Source: Roseiarcus sp963741845 (GTDB lineage: Bacteria; Pseudomonadota; Alphaproteobacteria; Rhizobiales; Beijerinckiaceae). From it: a DNA stretch of 64,000 nucleotides. Shown one piece after another: positions 24,822 to 34,472 of the stretch. Under the pieces are notes generated by a model. The model made no database searches and was not told the DNA's origin. It worked only from the letters and a program-made list of their open reading frames with translations. Location: NCBI GenBank assembly GCA_963741845.1, contig CAVUJV010000033.1, positions 62,001 to 126,000 on the forward strand, given 5' to 3'. A program made the position numbers and the translations under genes. Within the stretch, counting starts at the first letter, position 1. Every line of letters starts with the position of its first letter.

Positions 24822-26298
24822 AAAGCCGCGCTCCTTGTGCCGCAACGCGCGGCGGGACGCAAGAGTGTCGTCGGCGCTCTCTCGGGCCTTCATCGCAGGC
24901 ACGCCGGTGGGGCGCGGTGTGCCCCGCGCTTGCGCCCAGTGTCGTGCTTGAGGTGGCGGGTGCCGGGCTAGTTTGATTGTGGCAGTGTAAAATTGAGCCT
25001 TGGATGGGCGCGATCGATCAGTTCTCATGGCTGGGAAGGTATCGGCGCCTGGGCCAGGGCTACACGCCCAAGCCGTCCGGAGAGGCCGATAGTCGGGTCT
25101 GCCAAGGGTTTCGCGAAGCCCGCGTGCTCCTTCAAACAAATGCCGGCACTACAGCAGATGAGCTGTCGACGCCGGCTGCGCGTAGGTTGCATGTTTGAAA
25201 GCGAGAGACCGGCTCTCCCCTGATCGAAACCAGTCCATATATCCGAAGGTTTCGCTGCGCGGCCAGTTACAAGAGCGACGCTCGCTGAGAAAATTTACAA
25301 GCCCCGGCGGGTCGAGATTTCCTTATCCGCCTTGCGCCTCACCGGAGGGTCATCGACCCGGCCCTGCAGCCGCGCTTACCGAACGGCGCCGAATACTGGA
25401 CACTGTCGTGGTATGCCAGTCGTAGGACGCGCAATCGTTCGGGTTCATGGCGGGATAGCGTTCAGGATATTGAAATGCAATTGACTATCCTGAGTGTTCA
25501 AGACCCCGGATTTATCGCGTGGAGCGAATTGATTTGCACGCGGATCGCTGAAGGTCTAGACAATGGCGAGCTTTTGCGATATCTGCGGCGCTGAGTTCTA
25601 GTAAAGGAGGAGCTGCCGGGGGCCCCGCCGATATGTTTATTGGTTACCCGATAAAATTGTTAAAGCAGGGGATTTAGTCGTGCTGTATACGAAAAGCTGG
25701 AACAAAGCGTGAGAAGGCCGCTGCGACTGAGGGAGCACGTTCTTTTTTCTCTTCTCGGGGACATAAGCTTCCAAATGGACCGGACAGGGTTCCTGTTTTG
25801 CTGCAGACTTCGTGGGGGGCATTGAAGGACAAATGGAGCGCAAAGGCGATAGCCTTAAAAAGCGAAGCGAGTTTAGGCGTTATCTGGCTCCCCTTATGGG
25901 CGCAGGCGAGTTCTTAACAGACGCACGTTTGGCGGTCGGACGAGGTTTTCCAGCTACTTGAGCAGACATGGCGCTACCGCAATGGCAATACATTTGCGGA
26001 AAATCAGAATCTGTGATAGTCTCATTCGCTTCCGGCGTAGACAGAACCGCCGGACGCGGGGATCGTCATGGGCGAAGGAATCGGACGGGCAGGGCAGGGG
26101 CGCGGCCCGCCATGCGCCGGAAAGGGCGAGCTTTATTTCTTCGCGCGAACGTCCGCGTAACCCATTGAAAAGTCTCGATTCGGTCGAGAGAATCGAAGGA
26201 AATCCAAGCGAATCCAACCCCCTCCAAGGCCGCTTCGGCCGCCGCGAGGCCGCCCGTCCAAGGAAATCCAACTCGTCAGATAAGGAGGCCGGCGCGGC
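24822..26298. other. Gene-poor stretch of about 1.5 kb
   Basis: No frame here has both a ribosome-binding site and a protein-like sequence. A 13-codon frame at about 25563-25601 reads MASFCDICGAEF, which resembles the start of a zinc-ribbon protein and stops at once. An 8-bp perfect inverted repeat lies at 25462-25493. The stretch is probably old integration debris or the leader region beyond the 3' end of carA. Confidence 0.5.
25462..25493. promoter_or_regulatory. Perfect 8-bp inverted repeat, possible operator
   Basis: TCAGGATA and TATCCTGA are separated by 16 bases, which are AT-rich. The spacing is wide for a hairpin terminator and could suit a dimeric regulator. No gene clearly follows, so this is tentative. 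Confidence 0.3.
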
Positions 26299-27531
26299 CT
26301 AGGCCGCGCCCTTCTTCGCCTCCGCCATCATGTCGGCGAAGCGGCGGAAGAGGTAGTGGCTGTCGCGCGGGCCGGGCGAGGCTTCCGGGTGGTATTGCAC
26401 CGAGAAGGCCGGGCGGTCGGTCAGCGCCACGCCGCAGTTCGAGCCGTCGAACAGCGAGACGTGGGTCTCCTCGACATTGGCGGGCAGGCTCTCGCGGTCG
26501 ACCGCGAAGCCGTGGTTCATGGAGACGATCTCCACCTTGCCGGTGGTGAAATCCTTCACCGGATGGTTCGCGCCGTGATGGCCTTGCGGCATCTTCACCG
26601 TCCGCGCGCCGACCGCGAGGCCGAGCAACTGGTGGCCGAGGCAGATGCCGAAGAGGGGGGTCTGCGAGTCGAGCAGCGCCTGGATCGTCGGCACGGCGTA
26701 TTCGCCGGTCGCCGCCGGGTCGCCCGGACCGTTCGACAGGAAGATGCCGTCGGGCTTGAGGGCGAGAATGTCCTCCGCCGAGGCGGTGGCGGGCACGACC
26801 GTCACCGCGCAGCCGGCGTCGTTGAGGAGGCGCAGGATGTTGCGCTTGACCCCATAGTCCACGGCGACGACGTGGAAGCGCGGTCTCCTTGCGGCGGCCG
26901 TAGCCGTGTTCGAGCGTCCAGCTCGTCTCGTCCCAGTCGTAGCGCTGGGTCGCGCCGACCTGCGGAACGAGGTCCGTCCCGTCGATGCCATGCCAGCGGG
27001 CGGCCTCGGCCCTCAGCGCGTCGAGATCGAAGGCGCCGTCGGGCGAATGGGCGATGACGGCGTTCGGCATGCCGCTCCTGCGGATGAGGCTCGTCAGCGC
27101 CCGCGTGTCGACGCCCGCCAGCGCCACGATCCCGCGGGCCTTGAGCCAGGCGTCCAGCCGGCCCTTGGCGCGGAAGTTCGAGGGCTCCGAGGGCGGCGCC
27201 GGAAGATCGCGCCGACCGCGGCGGTGGAGGCGGCTGCGTTGACGACTTCGATGTCCTCGTCGTTGACGCCCACGACCCCGATGTGGGGAAAGGTGAAGGT
27301 GATGATCTGGGCGGCGTAGGAGGGGTCGGTCAGGATCTCCTCGTAGCCGGTCATCGCGGTGTTGAAGCAGACCTCGCCGACCGCCGATCCGACCGCGCCG
27401 AGCCCGATCCCTTCGATCACCTCGCCATTGGCGAGGACGAGCACGCCCGTGGCCACGCGCGGGCGCCAGCCCGTCTGCGGCGCATCGTCCGGGGCCTCAA
27501 GGGGAAAAGGGGTTTGTGTTGCGCTTGCCAT
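26299..27531 (-). CDS. carA: Carbamoyl-phosphate synthase small subunit, two one-base frameshifts
   Basis: About 410 residues once joined. CarA is the glutaminase subunit of carbamoyl-phosphate synthase, supplying ammonia for arginine and pyrimidine synthesis. The N-terminal domain reads 'FNTAMTGYEEILTDPSYA', the middle has 'GIVALAGVDTRALTSLIR', and the class I amidotransferase domain has 'FLSNGPGDP', the nucleophile Cys in 'FGICLGHQLLGLA', and the His-Glu pair in 'SVQYHPEASPGP'. The frame changes near 27200 (one base missing in 'AIFR|APPSEPSNF') and near 26880 (one extra base before 'FHVVAVDYGVKRN'). All catalytic residues are encoded. CarA is required for prototrophy, so the breaks are more likely sequence errors than real inactivation. 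Divergent from yqeY. Confidence 0.9.
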
Positions 27532-27604
27532 GCGACTGTGCTTAAGCGCGGCCTCTCATGCGCGTCAAGGACGCGCCCCATCGCACGAAACCCCGAGGAA
27601 CCCC

Positions 27605-28069
27605 ATGGCGCAGGCGCCATTGCGCGATGTCGTGACGGCCGAGATGAAGGGGGCGATGAAGAGCGGCGACAAAGTCCGCGTCGGCGCGCTCCGCCTCATC
27701 ATGGCCGCGCTCAAGGATCGGGAGATCGAGGCGCGCGGCGCCGGCAAGGTCGTCTCCCGCGCCGACGAACTGGCGCTGCTCACCAAGATGGTGAAATCCC
27801 GCCAGGAATCGGCGGCAATCTATGCCGAGGCCGGCCGGGCCGAACTGGCGGCGCAGGAAAACGCGGAAGTCGCCGTGATCAGCGAATTTCTGCCGAGGCA
27901 GATGGACGAAACCGCCGTGACGGAAGCGGCGAAGGCCGCCATCGCCGCCACCGGCGCGGCGTCGATCAAGGACATGGGCAAGGTCATCAACGCGCTCAAG
28001 GAAACGCATCCGGGCCAGATGGATTTCGCGAAAGCGAGCGCGATTGTGAAGGGGCTGCTGGCGGGCTGA
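27605..28069 (+). CDS. yqeY: GatB/YqeY-domain protein
   Basis: 154 residues from the ATG at 27605. The sequence is the all-helical YqeY domain also found at the C-terminus of the tRNA amidotransferase subunit GatB: 'LRDVVTAEMKGAMKSGDKVRVGALR', 'SRQESAAIYAEAGRAELAAQENAEV', 'ISEFLPRQMDE' and a final 'INALKETHPGQMDFAKASAIVK'. It probably binds tRNA or helps amidotransfer, but the stand-alone protein has no proven role. The arrangement divergent from carA is common in alphaproteobacteria, where dnaG often follows; here it is followed instead by the cyclase pseudogene. Confidence 0.92.
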   Translation: MAQAPLRDVVTAEMKGAMKSGDKVRVGALRLIMAALKDREIEARGAGKVVSRADELALLTKMVKSRQESAAIYAEAGRAELAAQENAEVAVISEFLPRQMDETAVTEAAKAAIAATGAASIKDMGKVINALKETHPGQMDFAKASAIVKGLLAG

Positions 28070-28365
28070 TGGGCGGGGCCGCCGAACGGCCGCGGGCGCG
28101 CGGCTCGCCGGATTTCCTTGGGTTCCCTCGTCCGAATCGAGCTTTTCAAGGAGTTACACGGCCCGAGCCGGAAGCAATTATTCTGATCGCCTCGGTCTGG
28201 CGAAGGGGCTCCGGAGGTCGGACTGAAAAGCCCCTTCATGCGCCGCGCTCGCTCGTCTCATGAGCGGAGCTCGAGGCCGCTCTGATTTCCGGCAAGGAAT
28301 TGTCGTCCGTGCAGCGTGAGTCATGGCTTAAGCTCGCGCAGGGAGTTTTGGGGGGGATGGTGAGG

Positions 28366-30279
28366 TCAGTCCGTTTTCTTTTCGCCTCTGGCAGCCGGCC
28401 TTGCGCAGGCCTCGACGATGCGCGCGTATTGCGCGTTGAGTCGGATTGTCGGTCCAATGGATGCGCCATGTCTGACGGTAAAGCGGGATAAGCTTTCGCA
28501 CTGGGCCGCCTCTTCGCCTCTTGTCGTGACGGCCAGGCGTTGGCGGCGGCGAGGTCCACGAGCGGGAAAAATTTGTAGGGTCGCCGGCGGTTGACTTGTT
28601 GCACCATTCGATCGCCAGTTCCCACTGGGCGAGATGGGTATGAAGGTGGCACATGAAGAATTGCCAAACGGCACGACCGGATCGCGCGGGCTAGTCGAAG
28701 CGCCTTTTCGACGCCCGCAAAGCCGTTCTCGCTTGGCCGATCCACATCTTGAAAAAGCTTGCGGCAGCGTGAGCGTCGGCATTGTTGCGGTCCTCCGCGA
28801 TCGCGGTTTCTTCCTCCGCGGTAGCCGGCCAAACTGGCGTTTCGCGAAGAAGAGCCAGCCCTTGATGTCATGGGCCGACGAATTGTCTGGCTGAAGGGCC
28901 AAGGCCGCATTGATCAATTCGTCCGCGCGCGCGATGTCGGCTCAGGGTCCTTGCTGGCGAACTGGTTCACGCGCTCTTGCAGCACCCGCCAGCCCTATCA
29001 TCGCGGGCAGATTATGCGGGTCAAGAGCAAGCGCGCGTTCGTACAGGTTCATCACGTCGCCCAGCTTCGACGTCGTCGCTTGAACTCGATGTACGCTGCG
29101 GCGCGCATTGCGAGATCGGTCGGCGTCCGGATTGTTGGGCCGTTCGCGCATCGCGCGCAGGCTCTCGGCCTTGACCAGCTCCACCCCGAGCGAATTGGCG
29201 AGGCGGGCGACGAACTCGACCTGCAATTGGCCGAGCTTGCTGCGCTCCCCGTCGAACCGGTCGGCCCAGACATGCGCGCCGGTCTCGGTCGAAACCAGCT
29301 GCGCGTTGACGGTGATGTTTTCGCCGAGACGGCGCACGCTGCCTTCCAATACGATAGCGCACGCCGAGCTCGCGCCCGATCTGCTTCACGTCGACCGGCT
29401 TGCCCTTGTAAGTGAAGGCGGTGTTGCGGGCGATCACGAAGCTGCCGTCGATATGCGAAAGATCGGTCGTCAGATCGTCGGTGATGCCGTCGGCGAAATA
29501 GTCCTGCTCTTTGTCGCCGCTCAGATTCTGGAACGGCAGCACGACGATCGACAGGCGCGGCGCGTTGGCGAGCTTGTCCTCGACCGATACGCCCAAGGGG
29601 CGCGGCGCCAGCCCCGCGCGCCAACTGTACGCGCCCGCCGCGAGGGGCCGCGACAAGAAGCACGGCGGCGAGAGCGGTCGCCCGCGCCGCCAGGGCGCCG
29701 CGCTTTCTCGCCTTCGGCACCGCCCGACGGACGGAAAGCTGCGAGCCGCGCCGCCGGAAGCGCGTAGGCGCGCACCGGCCGAGCGATGTTCTTGAGTTGT
29801 TTCTCGCCGAGATCGACGAACGAGTTCGCGCAGCTTCTCACGCACCTGGCGCACGCGTCATCGGAGAGGCAAATGCCGCCCGGCTCGCAAATGCTTTCGA
29901 GCCGAGCCGCGACATTCACGCCGTCGCCCATGAGGTCGCCATCGGCCTCCTCGACTACGTCGCCAAGATGGACGCCGACGCGGAATTCGATGCGCCGGTC
30001 GGGGCTCAATCCGGCATTGCGCTCCGCCATCGCGCTCTGAACTTCGATCGCACAACGCACCGTGTCGACCACGCTGCGGAACTCCACGACGAACCCGTCC
30101 CCGGTGCGCTTGACGACGCGGCCGTGATGAAGGGCGATCGCAGGGTCGATGAGGTCGCTGCGCAGGGCCCGGAGGCGCGCCAGCGTTCTCTCCTCGTCAG
30201 CGGCGGCGAGGCGCGAAAAACCGACCACGTCCGCCACGAGGATCGTCGTCAGCTTTCGTTCGATCTCGCCCGCCGTCAT
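28366..30279 (-). pseudogene. Class III adenylate/guanylate cyclase with TolB-like and TPR regions, multiple frameshifts
   Basis: The 5' part is intact: a cyclase domain of about 175 residues with 'TTILVADVVGFSRL' (metal Asp), 'VVKRTGDGFVVEF' and 'LMGDGVNVAARLESI'. After 'KNIARPVRAYAL' the frame changes repeatedly. A transmembrane stretch 'ALAARATALAAVLLVAA', the TolB-like block 'LSIVVLPFQNLSGD' with 'YFADGITDDLTTDLS', then 'EGSVRRLGENITVNAQL' and TPR-like remnants ('YERALALDPHNLPAMIGLAG', 'AHDIKGWLFFAKRQF') each lie in different frames, with at least five shifts. The family makes cyclic nucleotides at the membrane. Unlike the other broken genes here, the number of changes and the poor 3' half suggest real decay, although sequence errors may add to it. 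Confidence 0.75.
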
Positions 30280-30395
30280 GGGGCCTCCAAGCTGCGGCTT
30301 GGAACTTTATCATTCTCGGGTTGTTAATGAAATGGTTTTTGAACGAGCGCCCACCGCCCGGGCCTCCCTTTCGAAGATCAGGCTGCGCGCCCGCC

Positions 30396-31391
30396 TCACA
30401 ACATACTCGGCAGCACCCGGTCCGGCGGGCGGTGGCCGTCGGCGAAGGTGCGGATGTTGATGATCACCTTCTCGCCCATGTCGATGCGGCCTTCGACGGT
30501 CGCCGAGCCCATGTGCGGCAGCAGCGTCACGCGGCCGGCTCTCGCGAGCGCGACAAGCTTCTCGTTGACGGCCGGCGCATGCTCGAACACGTCGAGGCCG
30601 GCGCTGAACAGCTCGCCCGCCTCCAGCATCCGGATCAGCGCATTCTCGTCCACCACCTCGCCGCGCGCGGTGTTGATGAGGATGGCGTCGGGGCGGAGAT
30701 ATTTGAGCCGGCGCGCCGAGAGCAGGTGATAGGTGCCCGGCGTATGCGGGCAGTTCACGGACACGAAATCCATCCGCGCCAGCATCTGGTCGAGCGAATC
30801 CCAGTAGGTCGCCTCGAGCGATTCCTCGATCTGCTGCGCGACGCGGCGGCGGTTGTGATAGTGGATCGACATGCCGAAGGCGCGCGCCCGGCGGGCAAGC
30901 GCCTGGCCGATGCGGCCCATGCCGACGATGCCGAGCCGCTTGCCGGTGATGCGGCGCCCGAGCATCCAGGTCGGCGTCCAGCCCTGCCATTTCCCGTCGG
31001 GAATGATCTGCGAGCCTTCGACGAGGCGGCGCGCGGTCGAGAGGATCAGCGCCATCGTCATGTCGGCGGTGTCCTCGGTGAGGACGCCGGGCGTATTGGT
31101 GACGGTGATGCCGCGCCGGAGCGCGCTCGTCACGTCGATATGGTCGACGCCGTTGCCGAAATTGGCGATGAGCCGCATCTGCTCGCCCGCCTGGGCGATC
31201 ATCGCGGCGTTGATGTGGTCGGTGATCGTGGGGACGAGGACGTCCGCTTCCCGCATGGCCTCGACGATCTCGGCCTGCGGCATCGGCTTGTCGTCGATAT
31301 TGAGCCGCGCGTCGAACAATTCGCGCATGCGGGTCTCGATGAGTTCCGGGAGCCTCCGGGTGACCACGACCAGCGGCTTCTTCTTGGTCAT
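30396..31391 (-). CDS. NAD(P)-dependent D-2-hydroxyacid dehydrogenase (glyoxylate reductase/D-glycerate dehydrogenase type)
   Basis: 331 residues, intact. The dinucleotide fold is shown by 'LGIVGMGRIGQALARRA', and the catalytic residues by the Arg in 'LINTARGEVVDENAL', the Glu in the 'AGLDVFEHAP' region and the His in 'LLPHMGSATVEGR'. The substrate loop 'NFGNGVDHIDV' matches the glyoxylate/hydroxypyruvate reductase branch (GyaR-like). It would reduce glyoxylate or hydroxypyruvate to glycolate or D-glycerate, relevant to the serine cycle or photorespiratory-type salvage. Divergent from the SH3 protein gene, with about 225 bases between the start codons. Confidence 0.9.
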   Translation of the reverse strand: MTKKKPLVVVTRRLPELIETRMRELFDARLNIDDKPMPQAEIVEAMREADVLVPTITDHINAAMIAQAGEQMRLIANFGNGVDHIDVTSALRRGITVTNTPGVLTEDTADMTMALILSTARRLVEGSQIIPDGKWQGWTPTWMLGRRITGKRLGIVGMGRIGQALARRARAFGMSIHYHNRRRVAQQIEESLEATYWDSLDQMLARMDFVSVNCPHTPGTYHLLSARRLKYLRPDAILINTARGEVVDENALIRMLEAGELFSAGLDVFEHAPAVNEKLVALARAGRVTLLPHMGSATVEGRIDMGEKVIINIRTFADGHRPPDRVLPSML

Positions 31392-31616
31392 GGGCGCAAT
31401 CCTCCGCCCTGCGTCGCCGCTGCCACTTCCGTCATTTGCGTCCCGGCCTTCAAGCAGTTTACGAATCGTTAACGGCGCGCATCGCTATCTAAGGACACTC
31501 GCCGCCGCCTGGCCCTCGGGTCCATGAACCGCCGGCTGGCGGCCTCTCTACCAGAAGGCTGGGCAAAGACAAGGATGACCGACCCTGCTCCCTCACAGCC
31601 CGCGGCGCCCCTGCCC

Positions 31617-32165
31617 ATGAAGCCTTTCTCCCGTCGCGCTTTTCTGACGCGCGCTCTCGTCATGGGGGCGGCCGGCGCCCTCGCGCCCGGGCCGTCCCGC
31701 GCCGCGAATTCGCCCACGCCCGAACCGATCGGCCCGGTCACGAAACTGCCCCTGCCGCGATTCGCGAGCCTCAAGACCGACCGCGTCAATCTGCGCGAAG
31801 GTCCGTCGAAGGACCACGCCATCAAATGGGTCTATGAGCGCGCGGGACTGCCGGTCGAGATCACGGCGGAATTCGAGATCTGGCGCCGGGTGCGCGATTC
31901 GGACGGCGTCGACGGATGGGTCCTCCATTCGCTGCTTTCCGGCCGCCGGACGGCGCTCGTGTCGCCGTCGAAAAAGAACGAAGTCTCGACCCTCTACCGG
32001 AAGCCGGACCCGAAATCCGAGGTCGCCGCGACGCTGCAGTCGGGCGTCATCGTCAACCTGCGAAGCTGCGACAGCAGCTGGTGCCAGGTCGACACCAACG
32101 GCTTCCGGGGTTACATCGAGCAGTACAAGCTCTGGGGCGTCTATCCGAACGAAAAGCTGCCATGA
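31617..32165 (+). CDS. Tat-exported bacterial SH3-domain protein
   Basis: 182 residues from the ATG at 31617, where the twin-arginine signal MKPFSRRAFLTRALVMGAAGALA begins; ATG codons at 31575 and 31524 would lengthen the N-region. The mature protein has two SH3-like repeats: 'LKTDRVNLREGPSKDHAIKW' with 'GWVLHSLLSGRRTALV', and 'VSTLYRKPDPKSEVAATLQSG' with 'DTNGFRGYIEQYKLWGVYP'. Such SH3 proteins act in the periplasm, probably on peptidoglycan. The stop codon overlaps the regB start (ATGA), so it is translated with the RegBA pair. Confidence 0.88.
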   Translation: MKPFSRRAFLTRALVMGAAGALAPGPSRAANSPTPEPIGPVTKLPLPRFASLKTDRVNLREGPSKDHAIKWVYERAGLPVEITAEFEIWRRVRDSDGVDGWVLHSLLSGRRTALVSPSKKNEVSTLYRKPDPKSEVAATLQSGVIVNLRSCDSSWCQVDTNGFRGYIEQYKLWGVYPNEKLP

Positions 32166-33514
32166 CGGGGCTCGCAGGCCCAGGTCGCCGATCCTTCAGC
32201 GCGGCTTTCGCGCACGAGCCCGCAGGGGTCGGCGCGGAGGCGCGCCGCCTTCGCCTCAATACGCTGATCGGCCTGCGCTGGCTCGCGGTCGCGGGCCAGA
32301 CCGCAGCCATCGCGACCGCGCTCGCGCTGGAGCTGAAGTTTCCGGCGCTCACCTGTCTCTGCCTCGTCGCAGGTTCGGCCGCGCTGAACCTGGCCCTGCG
32401 GACGCGGTTTCCGCACGGGGCGCTGCTCACCGAGCGAGGCGCGACGATCCTGCTCGGCTACGACATTCTCCAGCTCGCGGCGCTTCTGTTCCTGACCGGG
32501 GGCGTCGCCAATCCCTTCGTTCTGCTGCTGCTCGCCCCCGTCACCATCGCGGCGACCTCGCTGACGCTGGCCGACGCGGCCGCCCTGCTGGCGCTCGCCC
32601 TCGCCTGCGTGACCGTGCTTCTTCGCTTCAGTCTTCCGCTGCCCTGGGTCGGCGGCGAATCGGTGACGCTTCCGGCGCTCTATATCGTCGCGAGCTGGGT
32701 GGCGCTGGTGATCAGCGCGGCCTTCGTGGCGCTCTACGCCTACCGGGTCGCAGCCGAAGCGCGGCAGACCGCAAGCGCGCTGGCCGCGACGGAGCTTGCG
32801 CTGGCGCGGGCCCATCATCTCTCGCAGCTGGACGGACTGGCCGCCGCCGCGGCGCACGAGCTTGGCACGCCTCTCGCGACCATTTCGCTCGTCGTGCGCG
32901 AGATGGCGGCGAGCAAGCCGGGCTCCGATTTCGCGGAGGACCTTCAGATCCTCGAGGAAGCGGTCGAGCGCTGCCGCGCCATCCTCGCAAAATTGTCCTC
33001 TCCCGAAAAGCTTTCGGACGCGCGGCTCGACATATCGAGCCCGATGGAGCTTGCGGAAATGGCGGCCGCTCCGCACCGTCTGCTCGGCGTGACCATCACG
33101 GTCGAGGGCGACGGTCCCGAGCCCCCGCCCTCCTGCGCCCCCAATCCAGGGGCGATCTCCGGCCTCGGCAACCTGGTCGAGAACGCGGTGAGCTTCGCCG
33201 AGAGCGCGGTGACGATCCGCTGTTCATGGACGAAATCCACCGTGGCGATCGAGATTGCCGACGACGGAGCCGGCTTTCCGCCGAACCTGCTGGCGCGGGC
33301 GGACGAACCCTATCTTTCGCAGCGGGACGGCGCGCGCCGCAAGGAGGTGGCGGGGGGCGGGCTTGGTCTCGGGCTCTTCATCGCCCGGACTTTGCTCGAA
33401 CGCTCGCGCGCGACGCTGTCGCTCGCCAACGCACAACCGCCCGCAACCGGAGCGATCGCGACGGTGCGCTGGAGCCGGGCCGCTTATGAGCAGGGTCGAC
33501 GCGCCGATATTTAG
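32162..33514 (+). CDS. regB: Redox sensor histidine kinase RegB (ActS/PrrB type)
   Basis: 450 residues. Six transmembrane helices lie in the first 195 residues, with the quinone-sensing heptapeptide GGVANPF at 113-119. The H box is 'AAAHELGTPLATISL' with H232. The cysteine of the conserved E-R-C-R-x-I-L (C271) corresponds to the redox-active cysteine of Rhodobacter RegB. The ATPase has the N box 'LGNLVENAVSFAES', the G1 box 'IEIADDGAGFP' and 'GGGLGLGLFIARTLL'. RegB phosphorylates RegA when the quinone pool is reduced and controls respiration, hydrogen, nitrogen and carbon fixation genes in relatives. Intact; overlaps the SH3 gene by four bases; regA follows after 42 bases. Confidence 0.95.
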   Translation: MTGLAGPGRRSFSAAFAHEPAGVGAEARRLRLNTLIGLRWLAVAGQTAAIATALALELKFPALTCLCLVAGSAALNLALRTRFPHGALLTERGATILLGYDILQLAALLFLTGGVANPFVLLLLAPVTIAATSLTLADAAALLALALACVTVLLRFSLPLPWVGGESVTLPALYIVASWVALVISAAFVALYAYRVAAEARQTASALAATELALARAHHLSQLDGLAAAAAHELGTPLATISLVVREMAASKPGSDFAEDLQILEEAVERCRAILAKLSSPEKLSDARLDISSPMELAEMAAAPHRLLGVTITVEGDGPEPPPSCAPNPGAISGLGNLVENAVSFAESAVTIRCSWTKSTVAIEIADDGAGFPPNLLARADEPYLSQRDGARRKEVAGGGLGLGLFIARTLLERSRATLSLANAQPPATGAIATVRWSRAAYEQGRRADI

Positions 33515-33556
33515 CCTGTAGTTTCGCCGCGCCACTTCTACGTCGCCTGGAAGCCG

Positions 33557-34132
33557 ATGGAAGAGAACTCAAGTGACTCGACGAGCGGGGAACCCGCCGC
33601 CGAGACGATGGACAAGTCCCTGCTTGTCGTCGACGACGACCGGATCTTTTGCGAGCGCCTCGCCCGGGCGATGGGCGCGCGCGGCTTCACTGCGCGCACG
33701 GCGCTGAGCGTCGCGGAGGCGAAGGCCGCGATCGAAGCCTCCCCGCCCGCCTTCGCCGTGATCGATCTGAGGCTCGGCGACGGCAGCGGCCTCGACGTGA
33801 TGAAGGCGCTCAAGAGCAAGCGCGCCGACGCCCGCGGCGTGATGCTCACCGGCTACGGCGCGATCGCCACGGCCGTAACCGCGGTGAAGCTCGGCGCCTT
33901 CGACTACCTCGCCAAGCCCGCCAACGCCGACGACGTCGTGCAGGCGCTGATGGCTGGCCGGGTCGACAGTCCGCCGGAACAGGAACACCCGATGTCGGCC
34001 GACCGGGTGCGCTGGGAGCATATCCAGCGGATCTACGAGGCTTGCGAGCGCAACGTGTCCGAGACCGCGCGCCAGCTCAACATGCACCGGCGGACGCTTC
34101 AGCGGATTCTCGCCAAACGCGCCCCGAAATAG
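33557..34132 (+). CDS. regA: Redox response regulator RegA (ActR/PrrA type)
   Basis: 191 residues. The receiver domain has acidic residues in 'SLLVVDDDRIF', the phospho-acceptor D70 in 'FAVIDLRLGDGSGLD', Thr in 'GVMLTGYG' and Lys in 'DYLAKPA'. The short Pro-rich linker is followed by a Fis-type helix-turn-helix ending 'VSETARQLNMHRRTLQRIL', which is almost invariant in RegA/ActR. The N-terminus is about 17 residues longer than usual; an ATG at codon 18 (MDKSLLVV) gives the normal length. It is the DNA-binding partner of RegB and would act as a global redox regulator. Confidence 0.95.
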   Translation: MEENSSDSTSGEPAAETMDKSLLVVDDDRIFCERLARAMGARGFTARTALSVAEAKAAIEASPPAFAVIDLRLGDGSGLDVMKALKSKRADARGVMLTGYGAIATAVTAVKLGAFDYLAKPANADDVVQALMAGRVDSPPEQEHPMSADRVRWEHIQRIYEACERNVSETARQLNMHRRTLQRILAKRAPK

Positions 34133-34189
34133 CGCGGCCCCGGGCGCGCGAGAGGCGCCCCCGGCCTTCCGGACGCCCCGCTCAGCGCC

Positions 34190-34411
34190 TCAGGAGCTCG
34201 CCCGCGAGCCCTGGATCGAGCGCCGGAGCAGCGCATAGAGGCTGCCGCCGGTCAGCGCGCCCAGCACATAGGCGACCAGAACCACGACTGCGATCGGCGC
34301 CGCCATTCCAAACGACAGGAAGGTGACGCCGACGCTTTGCGTATTCTGGAACAGGAAGATCAGAATGGCGGCCACGAAAACAATGACGACCGCGAGATAG
34401 ACCCAGCGCAC
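34190..34411 (-). CDS. LapA-domain (DUF1049) small membrane protein
   Basis: 73 residues with two transmembrane helices ('YLAVVIVFVAAILIFLFQN' and 'APIAVVVLVAYVLGALTGG') joined by 'TQSVGVTFLSFGM'. The F-x-x-QN-x-x-x-V-x-V-x-F core is the LapA pattern, named for a lipopolysaccharide-assembly factor of Escherichia coli. Here it is a single small inner-membrane protein without its usual LapB partner, convergent with regA. An envelope role is inferred from the family. Confidence 0.82.
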   Translation of the reverse strand: MRWVYLAVVIVFVAAILIFLFQNTQSVGVTFLSFGMAAPIAVVVLVAYVLGALTGGSLYALLRRSIQGSRASS

Positions 34412-34472
34412 GGGCGCCCCCCTTTGACAAAGAGTAGACGAGGAGCGGCCGGCCGCCCCTCAAGGAGGCGTA

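Noticed and set aside
25637..25843. 68-codon minus-strand frame in the gene-poor stretch
   Set aside because: No Shine-Dalgarno, no recognisable motif and mixed composition.
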